A DNA stretch of 64,000 nt from assembly GCF_004359215.1 (NCBI RefSeq), contig NC_090615.1:1757946-1821945 (forward strand), written 5' to 3'. Both the position numbers and the translations under genes were made by a program. How positions within the stretch are numbered: the stretch's first letter is position 1; each line of letters starts with the position of its first letter. The stretch is from Bremia lactucae (lineage: Eukaryota > Oomycota > Peronosporomycetes > Peronosporales > Peronosporaceae). Positions 21,240-31,344 of the stretch are shown here, in pieces. Under the pieces are notes generated by a model. That model saw only the letters and a program-made list of their open reading frames with translations. It made no database searches and was not told where the DNA came from.

Positions 21240-21960
21240 CTGACGTCATCAAGTAATATTGACGACAAAACACTATTGTTGCAACAGCGGGCTCATGCTC
21301 ACTGTTGATAGTTGCAACAGTGGGCCCATTCCCATTGTTGCTTTGCGCAGCCGGCTAAAAATGGGGCCGGAGCGAAAGGGCATCAGCGCCCGACATTAAG
21401 TCGTCCTGGTTTATAATTCACGGAGAAGTTATACTCCACGAAGAAAAACAACCATCTCATCACTCTTGCAAGAGGTGTGGAGTGTTTATGGCCTGGCGTA
21501 AAGACGCATGGTCCGTATAATCAATGAATGCTTTACCCCCCAAGAGATAGACCCTAAAATTAGCCAGTGCATACTTCATGGCAAGGCATTCCTTGTCATG
21601 CAATGGGTAATTGCGTTCAGCTGATTAAAGCTGACGCGACTGATAGCACACGACGCGCTCTGCGCCGTCTCTGTCAGATTCCATTAACGGACAGCTGATT
21701 GAAAAATCGCTGGCGTCACAGACCACTATGAATTGGTCTGTCTTGGTCCGGAATCGCCAGGAATGGCGATTGCATTTGATACCCTCAGAGGAACGCTGAC
21801 AATGAGCGTTCCAAGACCATTAAACATTTTCTTCAAGAAAGAAGAATATTTACCATCATTTCGGCATAATTGTGGGAGTACTTATGTATGTACGCCGCTA
21901 AGCCGAGGTAATTTCGAAGTCCCTTTACATCGACTGACACAGGCGATGTAAAGGGACTTC
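21240..21960 (-). pseudogene. RNase H and RT connection, relic
   Basis: The minus strand carries VVCDASDFSI, the ERVVCYQSRQL region, NYPLHDKECLAMKYALANF, DYTDHASLRQAI and a diverged end near GADALSLRPHF. Stops interrupt it. It is part of the segment that recurs at 34,550-36,035 and 54,914-56,399. Confidence 0.65.
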
Positions 21961-21970
21961 GAAATTACCT
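21906..21970. repeat. Perfect 27-bp inverted repeat, 11-nt loop
   Basis: Arms 21,906-21,932 (AGGTAATTTCGAAGTCCCTT...) and 21,944-21,970 are exact reverse complements. One arm is the normal coding DNA for VKGLRNYLG; the other is an inverted copy placed just before it. The same structure occurs at 35,384-35,448 and 55,501-55,565 in the copies of this segment. Confidence 0.85.
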
Positions 21971-22873
21971 CCAGTCGGTGATCGGCTTCATCTTTTCCGG
22001 ATCAGGGTGTACACCGTGGTTATCCAGGATGCTCCTAAGAAGTTGTCTTTCGCTTGCAGCGATTATACACTTCTTGAGATTTGCATACAACTTATGCTTA
22101 CGCATAAGTTTAAGAACCTTGCGGACGTGGGTACGACGTACTTCAACGTCCGACTTTCCGTTCATGATTCTGCTATTAACGAAGACGTCATCAACTAGCC
22201 ACCAACTAGCCACTCCATACCACTCCGTTTGGAGTGCTTATTGCTGTGAACAAAATAACCTGTTCATGCATAAGAATCTGATAGAATCCATTCATCAGAT
22301 CCATTGACAAAAAGATAGTAATATTTGACATACCATTAACGATTACGTCTTTTCGTGGTATCGACGTTTGAGCCGGTACCGTTGCAGCGTTCAATTTATT
22401 GAGCGCATGCACAATCCGCCACACTCTGTTGCTTTACGCACACAGAAGGTCGGAGAGCTATGTGGGGAGGTTGACTTCCTGACATGGCCCTCTGCTAAGC
22501 GATCGGCAAACAATGTGTCGATCGCTTATACTTGTTCACGAGGCAATGGTCACTACTTCATGACACAGTATTTCGAACCTGGTATCAGGTCGATTCCGTG
22601 TCGAGTGCCTTTATCCTTTGGCAACTCGCACGGTACGGATTCAGAGAATACATCCTTGAATTCGATCAAATCCTTATATAAAGGATTAGATTTCAAATAC
22701 TCTCGGGATTGGGACGTAAAACGTTCGATCCGGGTCTTCTCATCGAAGAAATTTTCGTCCATCGATGAGCTTCTGAGGACCCGTTCGTTTTCAGGAAATA
22801 CCATTGCCGACCGAATATCGGCCATGGAAATTACGCAGATCTGCTTGACTTTGCCACCGCGCAGATCACGCAA
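21965..22873 (-). pseudogene. Reverse transcriptase relic
   Basis: The pieces in sense order are the RT lead with KDKGTRHGIDLIPGSKYCVMK (22,553-22,620), the fingers with SMDLMNGFYQILMHEQ (22,230-22,290), and the palm LVDDVFVNSRIMNG, in which the usual Y-x-DD is LVDD. The stretch with the QGLxNAP block is missing, so palm and fingers are joined by a deletion. The thumb block (HKLYANLKKCIIAASE) follows. Confidence 0.7.
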
Positions 22874-22989
22874 GAGCCGTTTCGATTCTAGCGTTAGCGA
22901 TGGACTTATCTCCGAAGTTAACTTTGGAGGCGCTATCAGATCAAGTGTATAAGCACCTACACTTGATCCGTTGTTTATTGAGACATTAA

Positions 22990-24102
22990 ATGTCTCAGTT
23001 TCCTCTTTGGAACTTATTTCCTAATGTACCTGAGATCTTCGATCACTCGTTTCTAGGGACTTATTCCTACAGATTCTTGGGGACTCATTCCCTCAAGTTT
23101 TATTTGGAAAGTATCATCCCCAACTGCCTCTTTCTGTGGTTGCGCAACCACAGCGATATCCTTTACGATCGACTCCAGACTATGACTGTCTCTTATAGAC
23201 AGGCGTTTTCAATTTTCTTGGATGTTTCTTTTGAAGCAAACATCCTTGTTTCGTACCACTCAACTTATTCGAGTGGTCAAACTTTGACGCTGCCTGTGCT
23301 TGTGCACAGCCGTCGATATCTAACTCCACAGTGCGATGGGTTGTCACACTGAGGTTTTCTGCAGTCGTGCAAACGACCGAACCACAAGTGAAGCATTGCA
23401 CTCACTCGTAGGACATCCACACGCTTGTGGACGCTCCAAGACGTTCATCGGATGACGATCGGACGAATGAAAGGCAGGCATCGTCTTGGCTTGATGCTGC
23501 CAGTTTAATGCATGGCTCGTACTTTCTCAGCCATGGTAAACCAAGGGTGACATCAAATTTGTCATACAAATCAAGTACGTTGAAACCTCATCGTACTGTT
23601 GACCCTTTAACGTGTATTGGATACCAACTACACGTTTCTTCACTGTTACAGATGTGTCTGCTGCTTGGCACACTGTCATCCTCGTTAGAGGTCAATCGCT
23701 CTCAATAAATTTGAGTCTGCGATTTTTTAGCGATTGCCGTCGAATGAAATTGTTCGACGCCCCACAATCGAGTAGGGACTTTAATGGCAATCTATTTGCC
23801 ACTATAGCTTTCAAGGTGATAAGGTTAACCTCATCACCTGGGACAATTACGCACAATATTTGTGTGTGAGGAGCAACTTTCGTCAAAAGGCCTGCAACTG
23901 GCCCTGACCATTTTTTACGATCCGCTTCGCCGTTGCGACCTCTCAACAGCGTCGGATTCGCGTCCTCCGCTGTTCCTAGTGGGGTGTCGATCGTCTCGCT
24001 CATATTTTCTAGGCATTGTACGTGAGGCACTGCACTCAAAGACGTAGTGACCCATCTTTTGACAGCAATTGCATTTTTGCAATCGTTTATGACTTTCCAC
24101 AT
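22990..24102 (-). pseudogene. Aspartic protease and protease-RT linker relic
   Basis: The open stretch 23,692-24,102 ends in LPLKSLLDCGASNNFIRRQSL, a retropepsin active-site block with DCGAS in place of the usual D(S/T)GA(S/T). After it the minus strand reads the FDVTLGLPWLRKYEP-like block, characteristic of the PR-RT spacer in chromoviruses, and a cysteine-containing CFTCGSV stretch near 23,390. Stops and frame changes are frequent toward the RT side. Confidence 0.65.
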
Positions 24103-25034
24103 ACGAGAGGTTCATAGGCTCTGGACCTCCGTTTTTTTGTCGTCTCGGACGACGATAAGCTCCAGAGTGGACGAAAGCCTATTTAAGACTGAAGTCCTTC
24201 TGTTCGCTACAGAGATCGCTTGGTCGAACGACTCTTGTTCAAGCCGGAACAGGTGAGGTTTAACAGGACCGTCTGCAAGACCTTTAATAAACACAGCTAT
24301 TTGTGTTTGTTCATTAATTGGATAACTCACGATACAATTTACGAGTTATCGTGTCTACTGGGCATTAGCGTGAAGGTCACGCATTCCCTGCTTCAAATCC
24401 AGGAGCTCGGCTCAAGCCCTGAATTCGGCACGTGGCGGCTCAAATGTTTGCCTGAGCCCGGTCTTAAAGATCTCATAAGATCAACAAAACATCGGGTCGT
24501 GAAGCTTGAGCCCTAAAGTCCAAGATTCGGCACGTCCGGCTAAGTTAGACATGCCAAATTTCTCTTTCGTCGCATCATCATTGATGCGCCGAGCTTTAAT
24601 GGCGTCGTTCAATTCGACGAACCATCGTAAATGAGAGTCACCTTCGACTGCCTTAAACTTAGAGATTTCAATTTTCAATCTTTCGAATTGACGCGGAAGC
24701 GTCGGCCTGGAAGCAGCATGTAAATACTGCTGTCTCAACAGTTCCAACTGTTGAGCACCCTGTTCTCTCAACACCTCTACCCTTGCTGGTGAAGCTAGGA
24801 TACATTTTCTTGGGACCCGTCGAGTTTATGCTGTATAAACTCGGCTATGGCCGCATGTTGTTTATCTGTGTTCGGAGTACACAGTATGGCGCCAATGACT
24901 GGCTCGCCAAAAACGAACTTATGCGTTTGATTGCTCTCCATTCAAGGTCACTTGAATGATTGAACCTTCACGCGTTGCGTGATAGCCTTCTTGAGGGGGT
25001 TGAAAGCTCCCTCCTTCATCATTCCACATGTCCA
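23915..25034 (-). pseudogene. gag with CCHC zinc knuckle, broken
   Basis: The start is MDMWNDEGGSFQPPQEGYH at 25,034, soon stopped (24,919). The central capsid-like part 24,481-24,774 has LRQQYLHAAS, KFKAVEGDSHLRWFVELNDA and GRAESWTLGLKLHDP. A further piece (24,112-24,330) starts YPINEQTQIAVFIKGLADG. The zinc knuckle CNCCQKMGHYVFEC fits CX2CX4HX4C (near 24,030-24,070). The order and motifs are those of a gypsy gag polyprotein, and at least three breaks interrupt it. The inverted copy is at 40,509-41,628. Confidence 0.75.
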
Positions 25035-25086
25035 TGCTGGATGGAACGTGCGCCGGCCGCTGAACGGACCACGAAGGGCTATTAAG

Positions 25087-25190
25087 TGTAACGGGGCATC
25101 TTCTCCTATTTACTGATAACAGTACTAGAGAGCCTACACTGATTACAGTGAAGGTGGGGTACCTCGACTTCTTCACGTATGCGACGCATG
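25087..25190 (-). repeat. Family-B LTR remnant (5' LTR of the element on its left)
   Basis: TGTAACGGGGCATCTTC and the GATAACAGTACTAG...ATTACAGTGAAGGTGG block align with the start of 45,550-46,053. The match is lost near 25,190, where integrase-tail sequence of family A begins. Confidence 0.6.
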
Positions 25191-25944
25191 AAACATATTA
25201 TGATCCAGACGAGATCACATATCCCCATCTGTCAAAGGAGACAGATGGTGACGCCGACGACGGGTCGAGCGTCGATCAGGTGCGGGTGACGGGGAAGGTG
25301 AAAGGCTTCCAGCCGACAAACTCCTCCCACCGTGATATGGGCTCGAAGAGCGAGGATGATCGCGTGCGTGACGCGGGTCTTTCACCATCAGCTTCTCCAT
25401 AAGATTTGGCCGAAGTTTCACCTTTCCGGACCCTGGCGATCCTTCGATCGAATATCGTGAAGGTCCGAAGCCAGTCGCAAACTTGACCTTCGAGACCCCC
25501 GATCCGTCGTTCAGCAGCGCTTCTGCGCCTGCGACCGAACGGAAGCAGAATAGTCTGCCGGGAGTAGGAGGGCGTAATCGCCACTCCTTTCGGGCGCCGC
25601 CAAGATTGGGGGATACTGCTGGGAACCAACGCTTCCGTGTTGGAAGGTTGCTTGCTCACCTCTCCGTGAAGCATAAGCCTCAAATCCTCGTCCAATGGAG
25701 GGAATACGCAACGAGTTTTAACTCTTGGAAAGCTAAGTCCAAATGGACTAGCAGTAGTAGCGTAATGAAGAGAAGCAGGGGTACAGTACCGCCTTTGACT
25801 TTTCTCACACGCAAACGAGCGGAGTTGATTCGCCGCGACCGTCGCCACATCGGAATAAGGCTGAAAGCAGCGCAGAAATTTGCTTCCTTTTTTTCAATTG
25901 TCTCATTAGAACGCAACACGACCGAGATCGGAGAAAACGGCTAA
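25191..25944 (+). pseudogene. Family-A integrase tail and chromodomain
   Basis: The plus strand reads DPDEITYPHLSKETDGDADD, the same tail as the minus-strand element at 49,947-50,327 (DPNEVTYPHPSKETDGDADG). After a frame change the ORF at 25,483-25,944 includes RFRVGRLLAHLSVKHKPQIL and VQWREYATSFNSWKAKSKW, a decayed chromodomain in which the GYP...SWEP signature is reduced to REYATSFNSWKAK. The minus strand of the same DNA carries aORF-A. The inverted copy is 39,599-40,352. Confidence 0.65.
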
Positions 25945-26721
25945 GGGATTTCTCTTGAGCCTTCCGCGAATGGTAGACGCCATAATAATTATGTGCATCG
26001 ATAGAAGCGCGCTCTAGGAGCGACGCACTAGTTCCATCCGAACAAAGCCATTTGGATGGAGGTGGCATAGGTGGTATGCCATCAGTCACATAGCCGCGTT
26101 CAATTCGGCTAAACTGTGACACCGACTGGACATGATTACCTGCCGTCGGTTAAGCTTTATGCTCAGAATTTTCTACGTCACACTCCCCGTTATGGATAAT
26201 GGTCTGAGCGACAGATGTAGGGTTTTACTCAATTGAGAAGCAAATCACCTTTATGAACAGTGCTCTCGTGAATGGTCGCTGCGCTAGCTGGCACAGACGA
26301 CAAGACAGTTGCCTTGTTGACGTTAGGCAAGTTTGCCTTCGCAACATTAGGCGTCTCCATGTTGAAGGCAACTGGTGAATTATGGATGGGCATGATAGCG
26401 CCATCACCCTTCCTGATTAGCTCGCTGAACTCGTCACTACTATGTGGTGATGGCAGCGGCGTCGACTCATTATAATCGACAATGAGCTATGGATCTATAT
26501 ATATATATATAGTTCCATAGCTCATTGTCGATTATAATGAGTAATATATCCTCACTGTGCAAGTGGGATGGATCGTTGTTTAGTTGACAGCAGCAGTAGC
26601 TGTCGGCGTTGCAACCGTGACAGTAGGCGACGGAGGCGTATTACGCGGCGCGTACGCGTCGTGTTGGTTGTTTGGGTGTCTTGGCAGACGACTGATCAGC
26701 TTTGCCCCTTTTACGTGGCAT
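25480..26721 (-). pseudogene. aORF-A, copy 2, broken
   Basis: It starts MPRKRGKADQSSAKTPKQPT at 26,721, 163 bp from the LTR at 26,884. There is a stop after 26 codons. Later stretches match the intact copy at the left edge: TPLPSPHSSDEF, ATIHESTVHKGD, RARFYRCT-region frames, VVLRSNET. The last part (SKQPSNTEALVPSSIPQ, then a heptad-like AAERRIGGLEGQV) matches 49,860-50,083 and is antisense to the chromodomain. A 29-bp hairpin sits inside. The inverted copy is at 38,822-40,063. Confidence 0.55.
26465..26542. repeat. 29-bp perfect hairpin with an AT loop
   Basis: ACTCATTATAATCGACAATG... (26,465-26,493) is repeated as its exact reverse complement at 26,514-26,542 around a 20-nt (TA)n spacer that is itself self-complementary. 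It lies in aORF-A and is duplicated in IR1 at 39,001-39,078. Confidence 0.85.
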
Positions 26722-26883
26722 GACGAGCGCCGTGTGATGTCACCCTAGTAGGCGCACGCACTTGTCGCTAAAGGAGTGATTGAGAAATCTTTAGTGGCGC
26801 GTTCGGGTAGACGGCTCGCTTTCCCTCGTTCCTCACGTTGGCGACGTTTATAAATTGCAAAATCGTTCTTTAAGAGGGGGTGG

Positions 26884-27366
26884 TTTAATGGACTAGCTGC
26901 CTTATGTTACACACCCGTTAAGTACACTTAGCGGGAGGACAATTGCTTTATGTGAAGTAAATTGACGTGAGTTTCGCATATTGACCCACTTTTGTGTATT
27001 GATGCACACAGGTGCATTCACATTAAATGGGTGACGTCTATCGTCATCTGCGAGCAGAGATATTAAGAACAATATGCTCGCCATGTAGAGATGCACATCT
27101 ACAGAGATGTCATTCAATCATTGGGTAAAGGGTTTTATGCTTGGTTTTATAATCATGAATCAGTCTTAAAGTTACTTTCTAGATAACAAATGCTCACGAA
27201 AAGACGGGCAACCGCTTCCGTACGACACTTTTTCAAAGTACAAGTCCGTTGGGTGGGGTCGCCTTAGGTGCCCACCAGCTACTGCACTGTTCGATAGAGA
27301 AGACGGTATCCGTTTCCTCGCTGTTCTTGAAGGTGTTTGCTTTGGAGTGCGAGGCCGCTTTAGAAG
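26884..27366 (+). repeat. Family-A LTR (3' LTR of the plus-strand fragment)
   Basis: It is preceded by a purine tract (AAGAGGGGGTGG, 26,870-26,882). The start has decayed to TTTAATGGAC. The body contains the GCAGAGATATTAAGA and TTTCCTCGCTGTTCTTGAAGG blocks shared with 36,178-36,693. It ends at a TGTAAC that starts another LTR. Confidence 0.65.
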
Positions 27367-27752
27367 TGTAACGGGGTGTTCTGTTACATTAATATTTTTT
27401 ATAAGAGGAATAATTAATATTTTTTTCTGTAAGAGGAAATAAGTAAAGAAGTACAGAATTAATACCTATATTGATTTTGACTTAATCAGTTCCAATATTA
27501 TAAAATTTGGTAATATTGACGCAATAAGACATCAGTTCTATTGATTGGTTGATTTAAGTTTAAATTAACCCCGCCAATCGTCACAAGACACAATTGTGCG
27601 GTGCGCAAGTAGGCGCCATACATAGTTAATTATTACTACATCAAAATTAGAAGTAGATACGCAGGAAACTTAATATATTAATACAGTTTTACTTTTTCTT
27701 TAATCGAAAGCCTTAGAGTTTACCTATAGTAGCTAAACCTTCTGAGCTTTTT
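27367..27752 (+). repeat. Family-B LTR, truncated
   Basis: It starts TGTAACGGGGTGTTCTGTTACA and contains the TTGATTGGTTGATTTAAG and AATTGACGCAATAAGAC-type blocks of the family-B LTR. It runs to the GCCTTAGAGTTTACCTATAGTAGC block and then meets integrase-tail sequence. It is oriented head to tail with the LTR before it. Confidence 0.6.
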
Positions 27753-28850
27753 AGAACCACCCACGTAAAAGACGGGGTGCGTCTTCATATACGGCGGGAG
27801 GGTGAGCCTATAATTTAGGTCTCCAACCTCCTCAATCACTGCAAACGGTCCGATGAAATGCGGTAGTAGTTCCGTAGTGCCACCAAGTAATTCAGAAACT
27901 GCCTTTTTAGTTAGAGTAGCAGTACTTAATAGTCGCGTGCCGCACTTGAAGCAGACTACGTCTGCATTGCCCAACCCCATAGGAGTGGCATCCAACCTAT
28001 TGCCGACGCTTATACCAAGCTGTCGCCGAGGCACTTTTGAAGGATTGCTCTACAACTAAGCAAATTTGGATTGCCTCTTCCATCGTCGACGGCACATGTC
28101 TAAAATGGGCCAGTCCCAATGCACCGTGCAGCATTTCGTTCATGAACATCGCACCTATATATATTCCGATATGGGACCCACAGCAATGGATGTCGACAGC
28201 GAGTGCATCTCTTGCACATGTTATTGCAGGGATCGCTTCGCCTATCGCGCTCAAACAGGTCCGCCTGAAGCAACGCTTCGTTGTTGGGGCAGATGATAGA
28301 TGGCGCGAATCTATGTCTTAATGATGGGAACACCTTAGCGTCTGTCGTAAAAAAGCGCTGAGTAAGCCCACTCCGAGGCCTTCCGTGTAAATGAACATAC
28401 CGTAACTACACAATTCGGGTGTCGTTCTCAATGAGCTGCGCGACACCGCATTGCTCCACGGCTAACGACCAGTGGACAATCGTGTGCGCGTCAGTTCCAT
28501 CGAACTTGGGCGGGTCCATCCGAACGGCCTCGACTGATACGGCCGGGAGGAGAGCGTCTCAACAGTCCTGTCCTGCTCATCCTGAGTCTTTATAACGGAC
28601 TCCCCGCAGTATGGCTGACACGGCCATTCGCTGTCCGAGCACAAACGCCTCAAACGGCTCCAGCTGAGCATCATGTTGCTCGGGAGGGCTGCCCAAGAGC
28701 CTGGCCAAACTTTGCTCACCATGTCCCTGTGCCAAGTGCTTCGCCACCTCCCGATGATGGTTGGAAAGGTGGGGGAAATGAGCCCATTCGATATTGAGGC
28801 TCATCCTCACTGACACGATCAGAGAGATGGGACGTGGGAAAGATACCAAG
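27753..28850 (-). pseudogene. Family-A gag fused to an integrase tail by internal deletion
   Basis: In sense direction a gag region comes first (28,462-28,850: the EQHDAQLEPFEAFVLGQRMA block, then LGGSIRT antisense of MDPPKFDGTDAH, then MNEMLHGALGLAHFRHVPST and EEAIQICLVVEQSFKSASAT). After a cysteine block (CFKCGT) the sequence jumps into an integrase tail, ELLPHFIGPFAVIEEVGDLN followed by YRLTLPPYMKTHPVFYVG. Protease, RT, RNase H and most of integrase are missing. The inverted copy is at 36,694-37,791. Confidence 0.6.
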
Positions 28851-29366
28851 TGTAGGTGGCTGCTTCTAAAGCGGCCTCGCACTACAAAGCACACACCTTC
28901 AAGCACAGCGAGGAAGCGATTTTGACCGTATATTCTCACGCGCCGTGTAGTAGTTGGTGGGCACCTAAGGAGACCTCACCCAACGAAGTTGTACCTTAGA
29001 ACAAGTTTGGTCACGGAAGCGGTTGCCTGTCTTCTCTAGCGCACTGGCTATCTAGGATGTAAGTTTAATACATGATTAATATTCAGTCGAATTAAACATA
29101 AAGTCTTTTTACCAAATGATTAGATGCCATGTCTGCAGATGTGCAACTCTACATGGCGAACGTAATTCTCTTAATATCTCTGCTCGCAGATGACGCTAGA
29201 CGCCACCCGCTTTATATGACTGCATCTATTGTGCATCACATACACAAGGGTGGGTTCCTGTATGAACCTCACCCGAGTGACAGGTCACTTTACTTTACAT
29301 GGAGTAATTGACCTTTCGTTAAGTGTCCTTTACCGGTGTGTAACATAAGGCAGCTGGCCCGTTACA
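28851..29366 (-). repeat. Family-A LTR, 516 bp (5' LTR of the gag fragment)
   Basis: On the minus strand it begins TGTAACGGGCCAGC at 29,366 and ends CCACCTACA at 28,851, followed after two bases by TGGTATC, a likely tRNA primer binding site. Further copies are at 36,178-36,693 (plus) and 54,256-54,771 (minus). Confidence 0.7.
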
Positions 29367-29515
29367 ACACCCATTTTTCTAACGTAGTCTACTGGTACGC
29401 AAATGACGAAAATGCATCGTTCCTTCAGATGCAGGAGGCAATCCAGTATCAATCGACCTTATCTCAGCCGCTCTGTAGATCCTGATTTTGAATGCTCTTT
29501 CACATGGTAGTAGTG

Positions 29516-30378
29516 GCGTCTGCGCGATAGTGCCGTAACCCTTAGTGTAGATACGCTTAGTTCCATTATTGCATTTGATCAGCGTGCACATTTATCGTAA
29601 GCTTTAAGCGAAAGTATTTCTTCATGCTCTGCCTTCTTCCATTTGATATTATCCGGGTTTAGGCGAGCGTCCCGAAACAATATCGATTCAAAACCATTGA
29701 TTTTAACCCACGTCATTCTGTACAGACGCTAAATTTGGCTCTTGGGTCACGATAAGTGGCATCGTCATCTGGTGCTGCTTCACGTTGTGCCGCATCTTGT
29801 CCATTGCCGTTTTGTTTTATTCGACGCCAATCGCTAGAAAATCGCAGACTTAAATTTATTGGGAGCGATTGACCTCTAACGAGGATGACAGTGCGCCAAG
29901 CAGCAGGCGCATCTGTAACAGTGAAGAAACGTGTAGTTGGTATCCAATACACGTTAAAGGGTCAACAGTACGATGAGGTTCAACGTACTTGATTTGGATG
30001 GCAAATTTGATGTCACCCTTGGTTTACCATGGCTGAGAAAGTACGAGCCATGCATTAAACTGGCAGCATCAAGCCAAGACGATGCCTGCCTTTCGTTCGT
30101 CCGATCGTCATCCGATGAACGTCTTGGAGCGTCCACAAGGGTGTGGATGTCCTACGAGTGAGTGCAATGCTTCACTTGTGGTTCGGTCGTTTGCACGACT
30201 GCAGAAAACCTCAGTGTGACAACCCATCGCACTGTGGAGTTAGATATCGACGGCTGTGCACAAGCACAGGCAGCGTCAAAGTTTGACCACTCGAATAAGT
30301 TGAGTGGTACGAAACAAGGATGTTTGCTTCAAAAGAAACATCCAAGAAAATTGAAAACGCCTGTCTATAAGAGACAGT
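29516..30378 (+). pseudogene. Gypsy protease-RT spacer relic joined to unassigned sequence
   Basis: From about 29,820 the plus strand matches the spacer after the protease (FDVTLGLPWLRKYEPCIKLA at about 30,008-30,070, then MQCFTCGSVVCTTAENLSV). It is diverged from both IR1 arms. It ends at the TATAAGAGACAG string, immediately before an N. Positions 29,516-29,800 are not recognised. Confidence 0.5.
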
Positions 30379-30379
30379 N
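30379..30379. other. Undetermined base (N) at a sequence junction
   Basis: This is the only N seen. Left of it is retroelement DNA ending CTGTCTATAAGAGACAGT; right of it is the inside of the RGS-DENN coding region (AAGCTTGCGATATCC on the plus strand). The same gene continues without a break at 60,569-60,570. Confidence 0.95.
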
Positions 30380-30729
30380 AAGCTTGCGATATCCAAGTTC
30401 AACACTTGCAGGTGCGTGTTTGTCATATTTCGTTTTGAATGCAGCCCATTGGGGCGAAAAAGCTTGAACAGTTTTGAGCTCACCGGATGCGGATTTGAGA
30501 GCTCCGAAACGGGGGAAGTGCGACGTGAAAAACGCAACCTGTCCTGGTTGGTAGAATGGGAAGTTGTCGATTCATATGGCGATTGACTAATCGCGTTATT
30601 TTCGCTAGCTTTGTCATCGCCAAAGAGCAAAGCGTCGAGAATCAGGTTCGTGTAAGAGCGCATCGTCGGAAGTTTGTCCGAACAAGCAACATTGAAGCAT
30701 GCTGCAACATATGGAGAAGTTATAATCAT
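30380..30729 (-). pseudogene. Truncated copy of the RGS-DENN gene (first 116 codons)
   Basis: It is identical to the first 350 bp of the gene at 60,220-63,219 (start at 30,729) and stops at the N at 30,379, after ...VLNLDIAS. Both RGS domains and the DENN domain are missing. Beyond the N the reading frame continues into unrelated antisense retroelement DNA. It is either a real truncation at a duplication breakpoint or an assembly break. Confidence 0.85.
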
Positions 30730-30739
30730 TTTCAAAAAA

Positions 30740-31063
30740 ATGACTCAAAGTGCTAAGGTATTGACGCTATACCGGCGCATTCTGACATTGCATCGGAAAA
30801 AGTTAAAGCCGCACATGCGTGTTCTCGGAGACCAGTACGTGCGTGACGAATTCAAGCGGCACAAAAGCTCTGATCCCAAGTACGTGGCACTCTTCATACG
30901 CGAATGGGAACAGTATGCAGCCGTTATGGCGACAAAGCAGAACCGCTTCGGCGAGATGCTCTCATCCGAGGACAATGAGTTGCTCGATGGTGAGCAGAAA
31001 AAAAAGTTGCGATCGCTACAAGAAGCTGCGAGAAAGCTTGGCAAAAATATCGGCTCAAGTTAA
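30740..31063 (+). CDS. SDHAF3: Succinate dehydrogenase assembly factor 3-like LYR protein (copy 1)
   Basis: This 107-aa protein is identical to the copy at 59,886-60,209. The LYR tripeptide is at residues 10-12, followed by LHRKKLKPHMRVLGDQYVRD and EFKRHK, the hallmark of the ACN9/SDHAF3 family, then the FIREWEQYA helix. Family members act in the mitochondrial matrix and protect the iron-sulfur subunit of succinate dehydrogenase (complex II) during assembly. I chose the ATG at 30,740; the longer frame upstream opens only with TTG. It diverges from the RGS-DENN start with 10 bp between. Confidence 0.85.
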   Translation: MTQSAKVLTLYRRILTLHRKKLKPHMRVLGDQYVRDEFKRHKSSDPKYVALFIREWEQYAAVMATKQNRFGEMLSSEDNELLDGEQKKKLRSLQEAARKLGKNIGSS

Positions 31064-31344
31064 AATTATTGCACAATTGCTGTTGCAGAATTCGCGGTAT
31101 CGATGATCGTGGCAGCGTTGTATGATAATTATCAAACTAAGGTCTTTTGCGTTATGCGTTACTTATTACTAGATATACAACCACCGACACGGCTTACAGA
31201 TTTAGCTTCTACGGGCGACTGTAGTAACATAATGTGAAAGCTTAGGACTTTGCTGGTGCAATAAGTGCAATTCCTGGCCTTACAAATTTTCAGTATCTGT
31301 ATTTCCTACCAATCGAATGACTCTGTTAAATTATTTCAACTTTC
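31064..31344. other. Spacer between SDHAF3 and glutamate 5-kinase
   Basis: These 281 bp, AT-richer than the genes, must hold the 3' end of the first transcript and the promoter of the second. I see no ORF or repeat in it. Confidence 0.4.

Larger units (their letters stand above)
19314..25086 (-). mobile_element. Near full-length family-B gypsy element
   Basis: In sense direction the order is 5' LTR remnant (25,087-25,190), gag (25,034-23,915), protease and linker, RT, RNase H, integrase, chromodomain relic and 3' LTR (17,813-19,313). It is the longest colinear copy in the window, but every gene is interrupted. Its RT-RNase H segment 21,071-22,557 recurs at 34,550-36,035 and, inverted, at 54,914-56,399. 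Confidence 0.7.
23185..29515 (+). repeat. Inverted repeat IR1, left arm (6.3 kb)
   Basis: It matches 36,029-42,358 in reverse complement almost base for base; paired coordinates sum to 65,543-65,544. I noticed few differences: a one-base indel between about 27.4 and 27.7 kb, a C/T change near 23,653/41,890, and a base near 29,015. It contains only retroelement sequence. Confidence 0.9.
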
